Shown piece after piece: positions 40,485 to 51,647 of a DNA stretch of 64,000 nt. The first letter of the stretch is position 1; the number at the start of each line of letters is the position of its first letter. Where the stretch lies: contig JAIQDT010007360.1 of assembly GCA_021521415.1 (NCBI GenBank), positions 62,001 through 126,000 on the forward strand, written 5' to 3'. Both the position numbers and the translations under genes were made by a program. This DNA comes from Bidens hawaiensis (Eukaryota; Streptophyta; Magnoliopsida; Asterales; Asteraceae). The notes under the pieces were generated by a model. That model was not told the DNA's origin and searched no databases. It saw only the letters and a program-made list of their open reading frames with translations.

Positions 40485-42097
40485 TTAAGCTGCATCTTCA
40501 ACCGCAGCATCACCTTCTCCTTTACCAGCTTCGTCCATCTCCTTGACACCATTAGGCCCAGCCTTGGTATTCTCAGCCATATTCTCTTCATCCTCGCCAC
40601 CAAGATCATTCAGAGCATTGGTCCACTTCTCCACTTCCCAGGTCGCTTTGTCGAAAGCGGGGTCACCGGCCTCCTTCGCCATCTTGATCCGCACCTGGAA
40701 TACCGACCCGGCAGCCCACACTTTAGACTCGTCTGTAGCCTGCTCCACTGCCTCTTAACGTTGGGCTTTGGCTAAGGATAGTTGATCCTCCAACTGTTTT
40801 TTCTCCTTGGAGAGCTGTATCATAGCTTTATCCTTGGCAACCATGGCTTTCCCTAAACCCGACAGCTTGTCGCTCATTTGGCCAATAATCTTTTCATAGT
40901 GCTCTTTGAAAGCATTCATAGCCTACAACCAACAAAGTACTCAAAATCAGAAGGATATTGGATCCTACAACTTAAAGTGTCAGGATACAGGATACTTACA
41001 GAGAGGACAATGTCGTAATGGGTCTCAGGATCAGAGGATCTTTTCCTCTTGGAAGCCGCAGACTTGGCCCTGGTCGTTGCAGTCTTGGGCTCGGAACTAG
41101 TGCCCGCCTTCATAGCCTCCTTCTTGACAATAGGAGAAGTGACCATGCAGTCGATGTCTTCATGAGAGAACTTGCTGGCTGACTTCTGGGATTTCTTGGC
41201 ACCTGAAAGGAAAAAAGTTATCAGATAAGTTCTTTTATTATAATCTTATTTATATTAAAATTGTTAACTTACTTGACATGTTGGAACCTGAAGAGATCTC
41301 ACAAAAAGCTTCAGTAAAACGAGCTTGAAAAGTCCTGACTTCGGTATCCAGTGCTAGGAACCGTTTTGCTTTCTCTTCTGTTCTAGGTAGTTTACCCAAT
41401 GAAGCGAAGTTTTCAACTGCAGACAACAAGAAGAAATAAGGATTAAAATTGAAAGCATAAAGGATCCTGCTATTTCTTAAGGATCCATGATCCTACCCTT
41501 CGTAACCCACGTTGAAGGAAGATCAGTCCCCCCTGGTATCGAATCACGTTTTACAAAGAAAAACTGATTCCTCCACACGGAATCATTTCGAGTGACTTTT
41601 AAGAGTGGATGGGGCTGTCGGGGCTTGGACTTGAAGATAAAACGAGCAGGACCGTGGGTAGTGAGGGTATATAAGTATGATAACTCGGGAAGACCGAAAT
41701 CGATTTTCTCCTCTTCGATGATTCTTTCGATGGTGCTGAGAACTCTCCAAACCATAGGCATTTCCTGAATATAGGATATGCCGGTGGAGTCGAAGAAAGT
41801 TTGAGTGAAAGAAGGAAAATGATACTGGTACCCAATCAAGAACGGAGTCGCCGGAAAACAAACCCAGATCTTGGAGTATATGTCGCAACGGATGCTAGAC
41901 TCTTTAGGACGAAATAGGGTTTTTGGAGGGAATAACGAGCGAAATTCGTCAACCTCGGGATTCGTGAGTTTGCAAATCTCGGCTGACAGATTAGCAATAA
42001 CGCACTGAGGTTCCATTTCCGACAACTCACAGTTATCGGAAATTTGTTCGGAGGGTTTAGAAGCAGACGGAGAAAAAGAAGACGAAGCGCTGGACAT
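40485..42097 (-). pseudogene. Antisense ORF of element Y (Transposase_28-like, four exons), subfamily A
   Basis: Exons (minus) are 42097-41497, 41416-41273, 41202-41000 and 40922-40485, all GT-AG, with phases that join to 462 codons including the stop. Exon 1 is Ser-rich, then AEICKLTNPEVDEFRSLFPP, KIWVCFPATPFLIGYQYHFP, GISYIQEMPMVWRVLSTIER, FGLPELSYLYTL, and VWRNQFFFVKRDSIP. This matches in layout the domain called 'putative gypsy type transposon' (PF04195), from memory. Exon 2 starts VENFASLGKLP. Exon 3 has TTRAKSAASKRKRSSDPE, a likely nuclear localisation signal. Exon 4 is a coiled coil (KAMIQLSKEKKQLEDQ) with an acidic tail (GDAAVEDAA). One TAA in exon 4 (about 40755) is the only lesion seen, so this is the best-kept copy. 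It is probably made from its own promoter. The function is unknown. Confidence 0.75.
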
Positions 42098-42181
42098 TGT
42101 ATAAGAAAATAAAAGAAAAAGATAAGAAGGATACATGATGCGTCGGCTTAAGGTATGTTTATAATCGCAGATATAGGCTGC

Positions 42182-42189
42182 ATATATAG
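42182..42189 (-). promoter_or_regulatory. TATA box of the Y antisense ORF
   Basis: On the minus strand GTCTATATATGC lies about 88 bp upstream of the ATG at 42097. X has CCTATATATGC at the same distance from its start. It lies between the ORF and the polypurine tract, not in the LTR. Confidence 0.6.
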
Positions 42190-42307
42190 ACGGTTATAAT
42201 TAACCTTGGGGGCTAAATGGTAAATATTCTGGCAGAACCGTCCCATCTATCAGTTTTCGCAGCAATTTTGAAATTCAAAATGACAGCTGTATTCCACTGT
42301 CACCCGC

Positions 42308-42322
42308 CATTTTGGGGGCAAT
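42308..42322 (+). promoter_or_regulatory. Polypurine tract of element Y
   Basis: CATTTTGGGGGCAAT directly before TGTTAGGG of the 3' LTR. Confidence 0.75.
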
Positions 42323-42363
42323 TGTTAGGGCATGAATTTTATGCTGAGGATCCTTTATCCTTA
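42323..42363 (+). mobile_element. 3' LTR of element Y, only the first 41 bp left
   Basis: It is identical to the start of the 5' LTR of Y up to CCTTTATCCTTA and then changes to unrelated DNA. About 860 bp of the LTR are missing. Confidence 0.8.
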
Positions 42364-42496
42364 TGTTTGTTTGTCACAGTATCAGAACTAAAACGAAAAA
42401 TAAATAAAATTCAGGATTAGTGCGGTGCCACCAAGTGGTCCAATCGACACTTAGCAACACCAAAATTTGTAATTGATATATAATAATAATAATAAC

Positions 42497-42527
<31 letters not shown>

Positions 42528-42553
42528 GTAATAATAATAATAATAATAATAAT

Positions 42554-42642
<89 letters not shown>

Positions 42643-42859
42643 GCCGCCTTAGATTCACGCTATCCAAAGACATGCACATTACTTAGCCAAGACTAATTGA
42701 AATTATGAACCAAAAAACGAAATAATAGTTGGGAAATTATTATAAAACAAATGTTAGGTTAAAATGAAAGTTTAATGGAAAAACGTGACTCATATAAACT
42801 TATTTTATGAATAGTGATTTGAGTGTGAGTGAAAAATGTTGGTTTTTAATATATGTATT
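42364..42859. other. Unrelated 496-bp filler between Y LTR stub and X pol, with (TAA)n
   Basis: It contains no retroelement sequence. It has CACCAAGTGGTCC near 42428, a long TAA microsatellite (42481-42642) and an AT-rich tail. It replaces the end of the Y LTR and about 15 bp of X pol. I see no clear terminal repeats or target duplication. Confidence 0.65.
42481..42642 (+). repeat. (TAA)n microsatellite, about 54 units
   Basis: Near-pure TAA/ATA run with a few interruptions (AAC, TAG, ATT). The long Ile-only frame opposite it is meaningless. Confidence 0.97.
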
Positions 42860-45753
42860 AATGGAAAGTCGAGGGTGTGTGTCGATTTACCGATTTAAAC
42901 AAGGCATGCCCCAAGGATCCTTTCCTGTTACCACATATAGATTCCATGGTGGATGCAACGACAGGACATGAGATGTTCACCTTTATGGATGCTTCCTCTG
43001 GATTTCAACCAAATCAGATGGAACCATCTGATCAAGAGGATACATCATTCATGACTCCTACCAGCATATATTGTTATATCGCTATGCCGTTCGGACTAAG
43101 AAATGCAGGGGCAACATATCAAAGACTGGTCAACATGATGTTCAAGGATCAGCTAGGCAAAACCATGGAAGTCTACATAGATGATATGGTGGTGAAGTCA
43201 AAGAGAGATGAGGATCACCTCAGAGATCTTGAAGAGGCTTTCAACATCCTGGATCAGTACAATATGAAGCTGAATCCTTAAAAATGCCACTTTGGTGTCA
43301 AGGCTAGGAAGTTCCTAGAATACATGGTGACCAAAAGAGGAATAGAAGCAAGCCCTGAGCAGATAGAAGCCATCATCAACTTGAAATCCCCTGTGAATGC
43401 TAAGGATGTCCAAAGACTGACGGGGAGAATAGCTGCTCTCAACAGATTCATTTTCAGATCCTCGGAGAAGTGCAAAGACTTTTATGACATCCTTAGGAAA
43501 AAAAAAAGTTTGAATGGACAGAGAAGCATGAAGTCGCCCTTAACGCATTAAAGGATTACTTATCCTCAACTCCAGCTCTAATGAAGCCTGTGGATGGAGA
43601 ATCCTTATATCTCTACCTAGCTGTTTCAGGAAATGCCGTAAGTGCTGTCCTTGTGAAGGATCATGAAGGTGAACAACATCTTGTTTATTATGTAAGTAAA
43701 AGTCTATTAGATGCAGAAGCCAGGTATTCTCATTTAGAAAAATTAATTCTTGCACTCATTATGGCTTCCACTAAATTAAGACATTATTTTGAGACTCATA
43801 TTATTATTTTAAGAACTAACTATCCTGTTAAGAATGTTCTTAGAAAGCCAGAATTGTCAGGTAGAATGGCCAAGTGGGCTGTGAAGCTGAGTGCATATGA
43901 CATTCAGTATGAGCCTAGAACAACTATCAAATCGTTGGCACTAGCAGATTTTGTGGCTGATTTCAGCAGTGACATGCAAAAGGAAGCTGATTTAGAAGTC
44001 CAACAACTAGAAGAAACCAAGGATCCTTGGATCCTCTTCACAGATGGAGCATCCAACGTAAGAGGAACGGGATTGGGCATACTACTGAAATCGCCACAGG
44101 GGGACATAATACCCCAGTCCATTGCATGTGAATTTTAAGCCACCAACAATGAGGCAGAGTATGAAGCACTTATCGCAGGTTTACTTTTAGCCAAACAAAT
44201 GAGGATCAGGTATCTTCAAGTTTATATGGATTCTTTACTTATAACTAACCACTTTAACGATTCTTATACCGTGAAAGGTGAAAAAATGATAAAATATTTA
44301 GAAATTGTGAAGGAGTTAGCAAAATCCTTCGAGTTGTTTAGTATCATACAGGTACCAAGAGAAGAAAATGCTGGGGCGGATGCCTTAGCAAATTTAGCCT
44401 CATCCTTGAAAATTCCAGAAGATACGAAGATCCCAATCATCCATATACTCTCGCCAGCAATAGGAGAACAAGAAGTTGGAGAAATAACAAATGACAAACA
44501 GATCGTACTTTGGGATCCTTTATCCTCAGCTAGCTAAGGCTCCTGGATCCTCCCAATTAAGAAATACATTCAAACTGGAGAGATTCCAGCCACGGAGAAT
44601 CCCAAATCTTTCAAACTTAAGGTATCACAATATATTTTAGATGATATGTTATACAGAAAATCTCTTGCAGGTCCGTACTTGAGATGCATCGAAGATCCTA
44701 AAATCCAAGAGGTGCTCAAAGATTTTCACGAAGGTGATTGTGGTAATCACATTGGAGGAAGAGCCTTGTTTTCTAGAATTCTTAGAACAGGATACTAATG
44801 GCCAACAATGAAGAGACATGCCATGGAATATTCAAAGAAGTGTGATGCTTGTCAAAGACATGCAAACATCCTTCATCAACCAGCAGAACCTATGTATCCT
44901 ATATCCTCATCATGGCCTTTCATTAAATGGGGTATGGATATTATGGGTAAGCTACCTAAGGAACCAGAAGGAAAAGTATTCATGCTTGCAATGACTGACT
45001 ACTTTTCAAAGTGGATAGAGGCAGAAGCTTTTGTTCAAGTCCACGAAAAAGAGGTGATATCCTTCATTAAATTGGAATTCCTTCGGAAATTATTTGTGAA
45101 AATGGTTCCCAGTTTATCGGGAAAAGAACCACTAACTTTTGTGATAGTTGGGGCATCAAGATGATTACCTCTACCCCAGTGCCTCCTCAAGCTAATGGCC
45201 AAGCAGAATCAAGTAACAAGATAATCATTAACAATTTGAAGAAAAAACTAGGATCCAAGAAAGGCAAGTGGGCTGAAGAGCTACCTTATGTTCTTTAGGC
45301 GACAGGACAACACCCAAGAATGCAACATGCCAAACACCATTCTCATTGGTGTTTGGGTCAGAAGCAGTAATCCCTACGGAGATGGTGGTTCCTACAGCCA
45401 GAACAAGCATCCGTGATCCAAAAGCCAATGATGGAATCCTTCTTGAAGACTTGGATACTGTTGAAGAGCTCAGAAACCTAGCCAAGATCAGAATGGCGGC
45501 ATACCAACAAAGGGTAGCTGGGGCATATAACAAAAGTATAAGGATCAGAAGATTTCTAGAAGGAGATCTAGTCTTGAGAAAAGCCTTCCAGAATACAACC
45601 AATCCGGCAGATGGGAAGCTAGCACCCAAGTGGGAAGGTCCTTATCTGATCGAGTCGGAGGTAAGAAAGGGGGCATATCATTTGCTCACTATGGACGGCA
45701 ACAGGTTACCAAGATCATGGAATGCTATCCACCTCAAGAAATACTTTTTCTGA
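42860..45753 (+). pseudogene. pol of element X, second part: RT, two RNase H domains, integrase
   Basis: It resumes at NGK-RVCV after the Y insertion. RT has MPFGLRNAGATYQRLVNMMF and VYIDDMVVKS (near 43170), RNase H has YLAVSGNAVSAVLVKDHEG, and the second RNase H has WILFTDGASNVRGTGLGILL. The integrase keeps CDACQRH, the region around GEVISF and WIEAEAFVQ, QAESSNKII and KWEGPYLIESEV, and ends LKKYFF at 45753. Lesions are Ser-to-TAA near 43279, a lost base near 43500, TAA near 44138, TAG near 44535, TAA near 44797, a deletion near 45070 that removes part of the core with the second catalytic Asp, and TAG near 45297. Together with 30861-31873 it is one pol gene. Confidence 0.88.
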
Positions 45754-47197
45754 TCAGGATCAAGTATCCTATGAGGCTCAAATATCCTTAAAGGGCCTAG
45801 GATCCTAAAATCGGTAATATCTATCTAATCACTTATTCATTTATGATTTTTTCTTTTTTAAGGATAACATATTCTTAACATTTGTATTTTTCAAGTTTTA
45901 AGTAACAATGCAGAATATTAGTGAGATATTCAATGGTCAAGAGGTTGGCCACCTCTCCTTTATATTTAAGGTACTAAGCTATTTCCCTTGGCCTAGCCCA
46001 CGATTGGGTATGACCCCCGATGGTCATATCCCCTAAGGTTTAAAAGTTTTCACCATTCTTATAAATTAGAGTTTCTACACTCTCGCCTGGAGCGCACGCT
46101 ATCCAACGTATAGTCCGGGGCAACGGGACCAGTACACGCTTAGTGGCTGACAATTTCGTTGTCTTCAGCTATACGGTGGATCCTATGATTTAGGGTAGAC
46201 GTACCATACCACCGGTTTATAACATTTTCATGTTATCTCATGTTTGGGCTAAATCCCGGTTTGGGCGAGTCCCCAGTTGACATCCGTATCTTTGGGCCAG
46301 TACCCAGTTTGGGCTTGTCCCCAGTATTTGGGCTTGTCCCCAGTTTTTGGGCTTGTCCCCAGTTCACGGGCTTGTCCCCGGTTGCACGGGTTTGTCCCTA
46401 GTTTATTATTTGGGCTTGTCCCCAACTTAATGGGTTTGATCCCAGTTAACATAATAAGTTATTTGCAACAGATTTTCTAAGTTCATTATGAAGATCAAGT
46501 CTTATGGATTCAAAAGCCTTAAATTACTTATGCAAGGATCACATAAGATTATGCACTTATGGTAACTAAGGTCCACTTAGACCTTGTGGTACAATTCCTA
46601 CTTGTAACTTTGTATCGGTTTAGCTAGAATGATTTTAAATATTTTTGTTTAAAGATTTGACATTTTTGAATTATCCCTCTAACGATATTCTATCCTAAAA
46701 TTTTGTTTCTATTAATTTTAAGGATATTCTATCTTAAATTTTTTCTTTTGAGAATATTCTATCCTGAACATTTCTTTCAATCAAGAATAATTTTTGGAAT
46801 TTTCAATAAAGTTAAATCTATATTAAACAAACTTTCACAATAATAAACAGATAGTTAAAAGTTTTTATATTATTAAACATAAGTCACTTGGACTTATCCA
46901 AAATCCTTAACCCGGATTTCACCATACAAAAGATGAACCATCCACCCGGGTTAAGTAAGTAGTACTAATTGTTCATAAGTGCAGGAAAATAAAGAACAGG
47001 GGCACCAAAGGTTTCATCCCCACAAACAGAGGATCCATCCACCTTTGCTACCCCCGCAAATTGTCTTAAGGATCATGGATCATTTACCCTAGTTACTACT
47101 GTCTATTACAAACCATAACCATTGTTCATAAAAACATCATTAAACAAAATAAAGAAAACGGGCTCGGGCCTTGTCTTCTATATCCTTCATCGCCCGT
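45754..47197. other. Spacer of element X between convergent pol and antisense ORF
   Basis: No gene. Conserved block at about 45945-46215 (GAGTTTCTACACTCTCGCC near 46067), minisatellite at 46245-46445, then AT-rich DNA with ATATTCTATCCT words and the shared AACCCGGATTTCACCATAC segment near 46911. Confidence 0.6.
46245..46445 (+). repeat. Minisatellite (TTGGGCTTGTCCCCAGT), element X
   Basis: About nine units, same core and place as in Y. The first units are diverged (TTTGGGCGAGTCCCCAG, TTTGGGCCAGTACCCAG). Confidence 0.8.
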
Positions 47198-48795
47198 TTA
47201 CGCAGCTGCTTCTCCCTCTGGGGTTTCTTCCTTTTCTTCTTCAGCCTCATCTGCATCCTTCACTCCAGTCACACCTGCTCCACTAGCATCACCCAACTCA
47301 CCTTCCTCGTCGTCCTCACCTCCACCCAAGTCAGACAAGGCTTGCTTCCACTGCTTGACGTCCCATGAGGATTTGTCAAAAGATGGGTCATTAGCCTCAG
47401 TTACCAGCTTGATCCTAGCTTAGAGAACCGATTTAGCTGCCAAGATCTTTGCCTCGTTGGTAGCTCGGTTGATCTCATCCTGCATCTGGACCACGAGTGT
47501 GGATGCATGATCCTCCACTTGTTTCTTCTCCTTGGTCATTTTGGAGAGAGCCTTATCTTTAGCAGCAGCCATGGACCTCAACGCAGCAAGGGTCTCCTCA
47601 TATTCCCCAACAATATTCTCATGATGGTTTCGAGCAGAATTAACAGCCTATATAAGAAAACAGGACAAGCTTAGAATAATACTTGAACAATAAAGATTGA
47701 AAGGATAAAGGATCCTTACAGTTGAGAGCATCTCGAGAAGCTGTTTTTCGGTCTCAAAGGGGTTCTCTAGATCGGAGCTCTTCTTCCTCTTTGCTCCTAA
47801 CTTGGCTCGGGTTGTGACTGGGTGAGGCTCAGGCACCAGAGTCGATTTCGGGGTCTCCTTCTTGGTGAACATGCAGTCAATGTCTTCGAGAGAAAACTTG
47901 GATGCGGACTTTCCAGATTTCTGAGCACCTGTAAACAGTAATTCGCAGATAAGTTTTCAATTATTTTTATCAATATTAAACTTTGTTATCCTTTCTTGAC
48001 ATGTTTAAATCTGAGTTTGACTCCTGAAAAGCTTCGATAAATTTGGCTTGAAAAGTTCTGATTGTAGGATCCAGTGACAAGAATTTCTGGACTCTCTCTT
48101 CGACTCTAGGAAGCTCAGACAGTAAAGCAAAGTTTTCAACTGCATAAGAAAAGAAAAGTATTAATGGAAGAATCAAATATCCTATTGTTACAACCTAAGG
48201 ATCCTAGATCCTACCCTTCTAGATCCACCTTTTGGGAAGATCGGGTTCACCCGGAATGGAATCTCTTTTAACAAAAAAAAATTGATTCCTCCAGAGGGTA
48301 CCATTCAGAGTAACCTTGGAAATAGGGATCACTTGGCGAGGTTTCGATTTAAAAACAAAGCGTTTGGAGTCGTGGGTAACCAGGTTGTACAGGTACGCTA
48401 ACTCCGACAAGCCGAACTCGACACCCTCTTCTTCGATTATCCTCTCTATGGTATGAAGGACTCTCCATGACATCGGCATGGTTTGGTCGTAACTGATTCT
48501 CGTCAAGGTGAAGAATCTTTGGGTGAAATCAGGAAAGGGATACTTGAAGCCTATAAGGAACGGTTGGGCTGGAAACCAAAACCCAGTTTTTCGATATGCA
48601 GTCGCTGCGGGCTAAGGAATCGAAGGGTTGGAAAACAGTGTTGGCCGGAAAATTTGATCGGATTTCATCAATTTCTGGATCCGTTAACTTACAAATCTCG
48701 AAAGAAGGGGCTTGAAGGATGTCTTGCGAATAAAGTTCGTCGGGGCCGGTATGATCGAAAGAAGAAGAGGAAGAGGATACAGAAACAGTAGACAT
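47198..48795 (-). pseudogene. Antisense ORF of element X (Transposase_28-like, four exons), subfamily A
   Basis: Exons (minus) are 48795-48215, 48139-47996, 47928-47720 and 47647-47198. Exon 2 has the same 144-bp length as in Y. Start MSTVSVSSSSSSFDHTG, then EICKLTDPEIDEIRSNFPAN, then a frameshift near 48560-48600. The frame resumes at MPMSWRVLHTIERIIEEEGV and FGLSELAYLYNL. A TAG follows RWI just before the exon end. Exon 2 (VENFALLSELPRVEER) has lost its donor: GT is GA at 47995-47994, where Y has GTAAG. Exon 3 has TTRAKLGAKRKKSSD, a likely nuclear signal. Exon 4 is a coiled coil (KALSKMTKEKKQVED) with one TAG (near 47420) and an acidic end (PEGEAAA). Confidence 0.72.
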
Positions 48796-48877
48796 GTTCA
48801 AAGAAAATAAAAAAAGAAGAAAGAAGGATACCTGAAGGACGACTAGATGTGTGATTATAAAATGGTTTTGATCATCG

Positions 48878-48886
48878 CATATATAG
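48878..48886 (-). promoter_or_regulatory. TATA box of the X antisense ORF
   Basis: CCTATATATGC on the minus strand, about 85-90 bp upstream of the ATG at 48795. Same spacing as in Y, although the flanking sequence differs. Confidence 0.6.
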
Positions 48887-48999
48887 GCGGTGTATATTTA
48901 TGAGTTTATTGATAATAACTGTCTGACACACGTCTAATTGTTTCCAATTTACTGGGATTTGAATTTCAAAAATGACAGCTGTGTTCCACTATCACCCGC

Positions 49000-49014
49000 C
49001 ATTTTGGGGGCAAT
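49000..49014 (+). promoter_or_regulatory. Polypurine tract of element X
   Basis: CATTTTGGGGGCAAT immediately before the 3' LTR. Confidence 0.75.
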
Positions 49015-49629
49015 TGTTAGGGAGTGAATTTTATGCTGAGGATCCATTATTCTTGACTGTCTTGTGGATAGATCCTTGAGATATGTTTCAAGTTATGAAG
49101 GGGATCCTCGGTATTATTTATTTACTAATGATTGTATTTGAATCGTGATGTGTTAGCCAGGTATAACGACTTTATTACTTGGTCTACCTTAAAGTTCGCT
49201 ATTGGAAGCTCCCAAGCACGTGAACAATGAACGTTGGAGGAGTTGTGGAAGAGTTGCGGATAGTTAGGAATTGTTGTTATTTGTTATTTACTTTAAAAAC
49301 ATCGAGATAATGATTAACTAGACTCATTTGTACTCAGACACACTAGAACATAATTCATACTTCTCTCTACACACTAGCATTCATTGTAACGTTGATCGTA
49401 ATCTCCAAAACGCTTGTAACCTTTTTTGATTAATAAATTGGTGATCGACGAGTTGTCATCACCCGGGGTTTTTTTCCTTTGATCCAAACAAGATCAAAGG
49501 GTTTTTCCTCGCAACAAATCGCTGTGTTCATCTCAATTTCGTTCACACATTCGTTGTTAATATCATAGCACTAGACCTCACAATTACAGATTTGGATACA
49601 TTATCCTTAGCAGATTTTTTTCCAAAACA
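49015..49629 (+). mobile_element. 3' LTR of element X (615 bp)
   Basis: It pairs with 28102-28724 and ends CCAAAACA at 49629, followed by the target duplication gcaag. It differs from the 5' LTR by roughly 5% and two 4-bp gaps. Confidence 0.92.
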
Positions 49630-49634
49630 GCAAG

Positions 49635-51647
49635 CCTGAACACTTTTCCTCCTGGCTCTTTAGGTAGCTTACCCACAATATCTATGCCCCACTTCATGAA
49701 AGGCCATTATAAGGATATAAGATACATAGGTTCCGCTGGTTGGTGCAGAATGTTGCCATGCCTTTGAAAAGCATCATACTTCTTTGAATAATCCATGACA
49801 TCTTTCTTTATGGTTGGCAAGAAGTTTCATATTCTTAGAATCTTAGAGAATAGGGCTCTGCCTCCAGTGTGATTACCACAATCACCTTCGTGAAAGTCTT
49901 TGAGCACCTCTTGGATTTCAAGGTTCCTCAATACACCTCAACTATGGACCTGTAAGAGATTTTCTATGCAGAATATCATGTATTAAGATGTATTATGATA
50001 CCTTAAGTTTGAAGGTTTTAAGATTTTTTGTGGCGGGGATCTCTCCATATTGAATTAATTTCTTGATCGGGAGGATCCAAGATCCTTGATTATTTGAGGA
50101 TAATGGATCCTAAAGCACAATCTCTTTGTTAGTTGTTATCTCGGCAACTTCTTGTTCTCATATTGCTGGTGAGAGTATATGGATAATCGGGATTTTCGTA
50201 GCTTCCAGGACATTCAAAGATGATGCTACATTTGCTAAGGCATCTGCCCCAACATTCTCTTTTCTTGGTACCTGTATAATACTAAAAGAATCCAAGAACT
50301 TTGATAGTTCTTTCACAATGTCAAGATATTTAATTAGTTCTTCTCCTTTAACAACATATGAGCCATTAAAGTGGTTAGCTATTAAAAACGAATCTATATA
50401 CACATGAAGATACCTGATCCTCATGTGGTTAACTAGTTGCAAACCTGCAATTAAAGCTTCGTATTCAAATTCATTATTTTTGGCTTGAAACTCACAGGCT
50501 ATAGACTGGGGTATTATGTCCTCTGTGGCGATTTCAGTAGAATGCCTAATCCCGTTCCTCTAAGGTTAGATGCTCCATCCGTGAATAAGATCCAAGGATT
50601 CCTAGTTTCCTCTAATTGTTGGACCACCAAGTCGGCTTCCTTTTGCAAATCACTACTGAAATCAGCCATAAAGTCAGCTAGTGCTTGAGATTTGATAGCT
50701 GTCCTTGGCTCATATTGGATGCCGTATGCACTTAGCTTTACAGCCCACTAAGCCATCCTACCTGACATCTCTGGTTTGCTAAGAACATTCTTGATAGGAT
50801 AGTTAGTTTTCACAATTATAGTATGAGTTTCAAAGTAATGCCTTAACTTAGTAGAAGCCATAATTAGTGCAAGAACTAATTTTTCTAAATGAGAGTACCT
50901 GGCTTCAGCATCTAGAAGACTTTTACTTACATAATCAACAGGATGTTGTTCCACTTCATGATACTTTACAAGGACAACACTTACTGCATTACTGGAGACG
51001 GCTAAGTACAAGGATAGGGGTTCCCCATCTGTTGGCTTCATTAAAAGTGGCGTTGAGGATAAGTAATCCTTCAAGGCTCTGAGCGCAGCCTCATGTTTCT
51101 CCGTCCACTCGAACTTTTTATTCTTTCTAAGGATATCATAGAAATCCTTGCACTTCTTCGAAAATCGAAAGATGAACCTATTCAAGGCTGCTATCCTGCC
51201 AGTCACCCTTTGCACATCTTTTGCATTCACGGGTGACTTCAAGTTGATGATGGCCTTTATTTGTTCTGGTCTAGCCTCTATACCCCTCTTAGTGACCATA
51301 TAACCAAGGAACGTTCCCGCTTTAACACCAAAATGGCATTTGGATGGGTTGAGTTTCATGTTATACTGGTCGAGGATGTTGAAGGCTACTTCCAAATCTT
51401 TGAGGTGATCTTCAGCCTTCTTGGATTTTACTACCATATCATTTATATAGACCTCCATGGTCTTCCCTAGTTTATCTTTGAACATCATGTTGACTGAGCG
51501 TTTATAGGTCGCACCTGCATTTATTAGTCCAAAAGGCATGAAAATATAGCAATATATTCCAGTAGGAGTCATGAATGATGTGTCTTCTTGATCAGATGGC
51601 TCCATCTTAATTTGTTGAAATCCAGAGGAAGCATCCATAAAAGTAAG
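49635..51647 (-). pseudogene. pol of element Z: RT, two RNase H domains, integrase N-terminal part
   Basis: Minus strand, 51647 down: MDASSGFQQIKMEPSDQEDT, then a YIDD-type box reading VYINDMVVKS (first Asp changed to Asn, near 51440), RNase H (LYLAVSSNAVSVVLV, SKSLLDAEARYSHLEKL), the second RNase H (about 50620-50160, with IQVPRKENVGADALANVAS), then the integrase finger (about 49900-49780) to the X insertion. The active-site Asn means this RT would be dead even without the stops. A stop lies after GRMA (near 50748) and shifts lie at about 50490 and 50130. RT is cut at 51648 by element W. Confidence 0.85.

Noticed and set aside
42374..42679. Frame encoding a long Ile run
   Set aside because: Reads through the (TAA)n microsatellite.
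42364..42859. Helitron or SINE insertion
   Set aside because: No TC...CTRR ends, hairpin, A-tail or target duplication was found at the joints.
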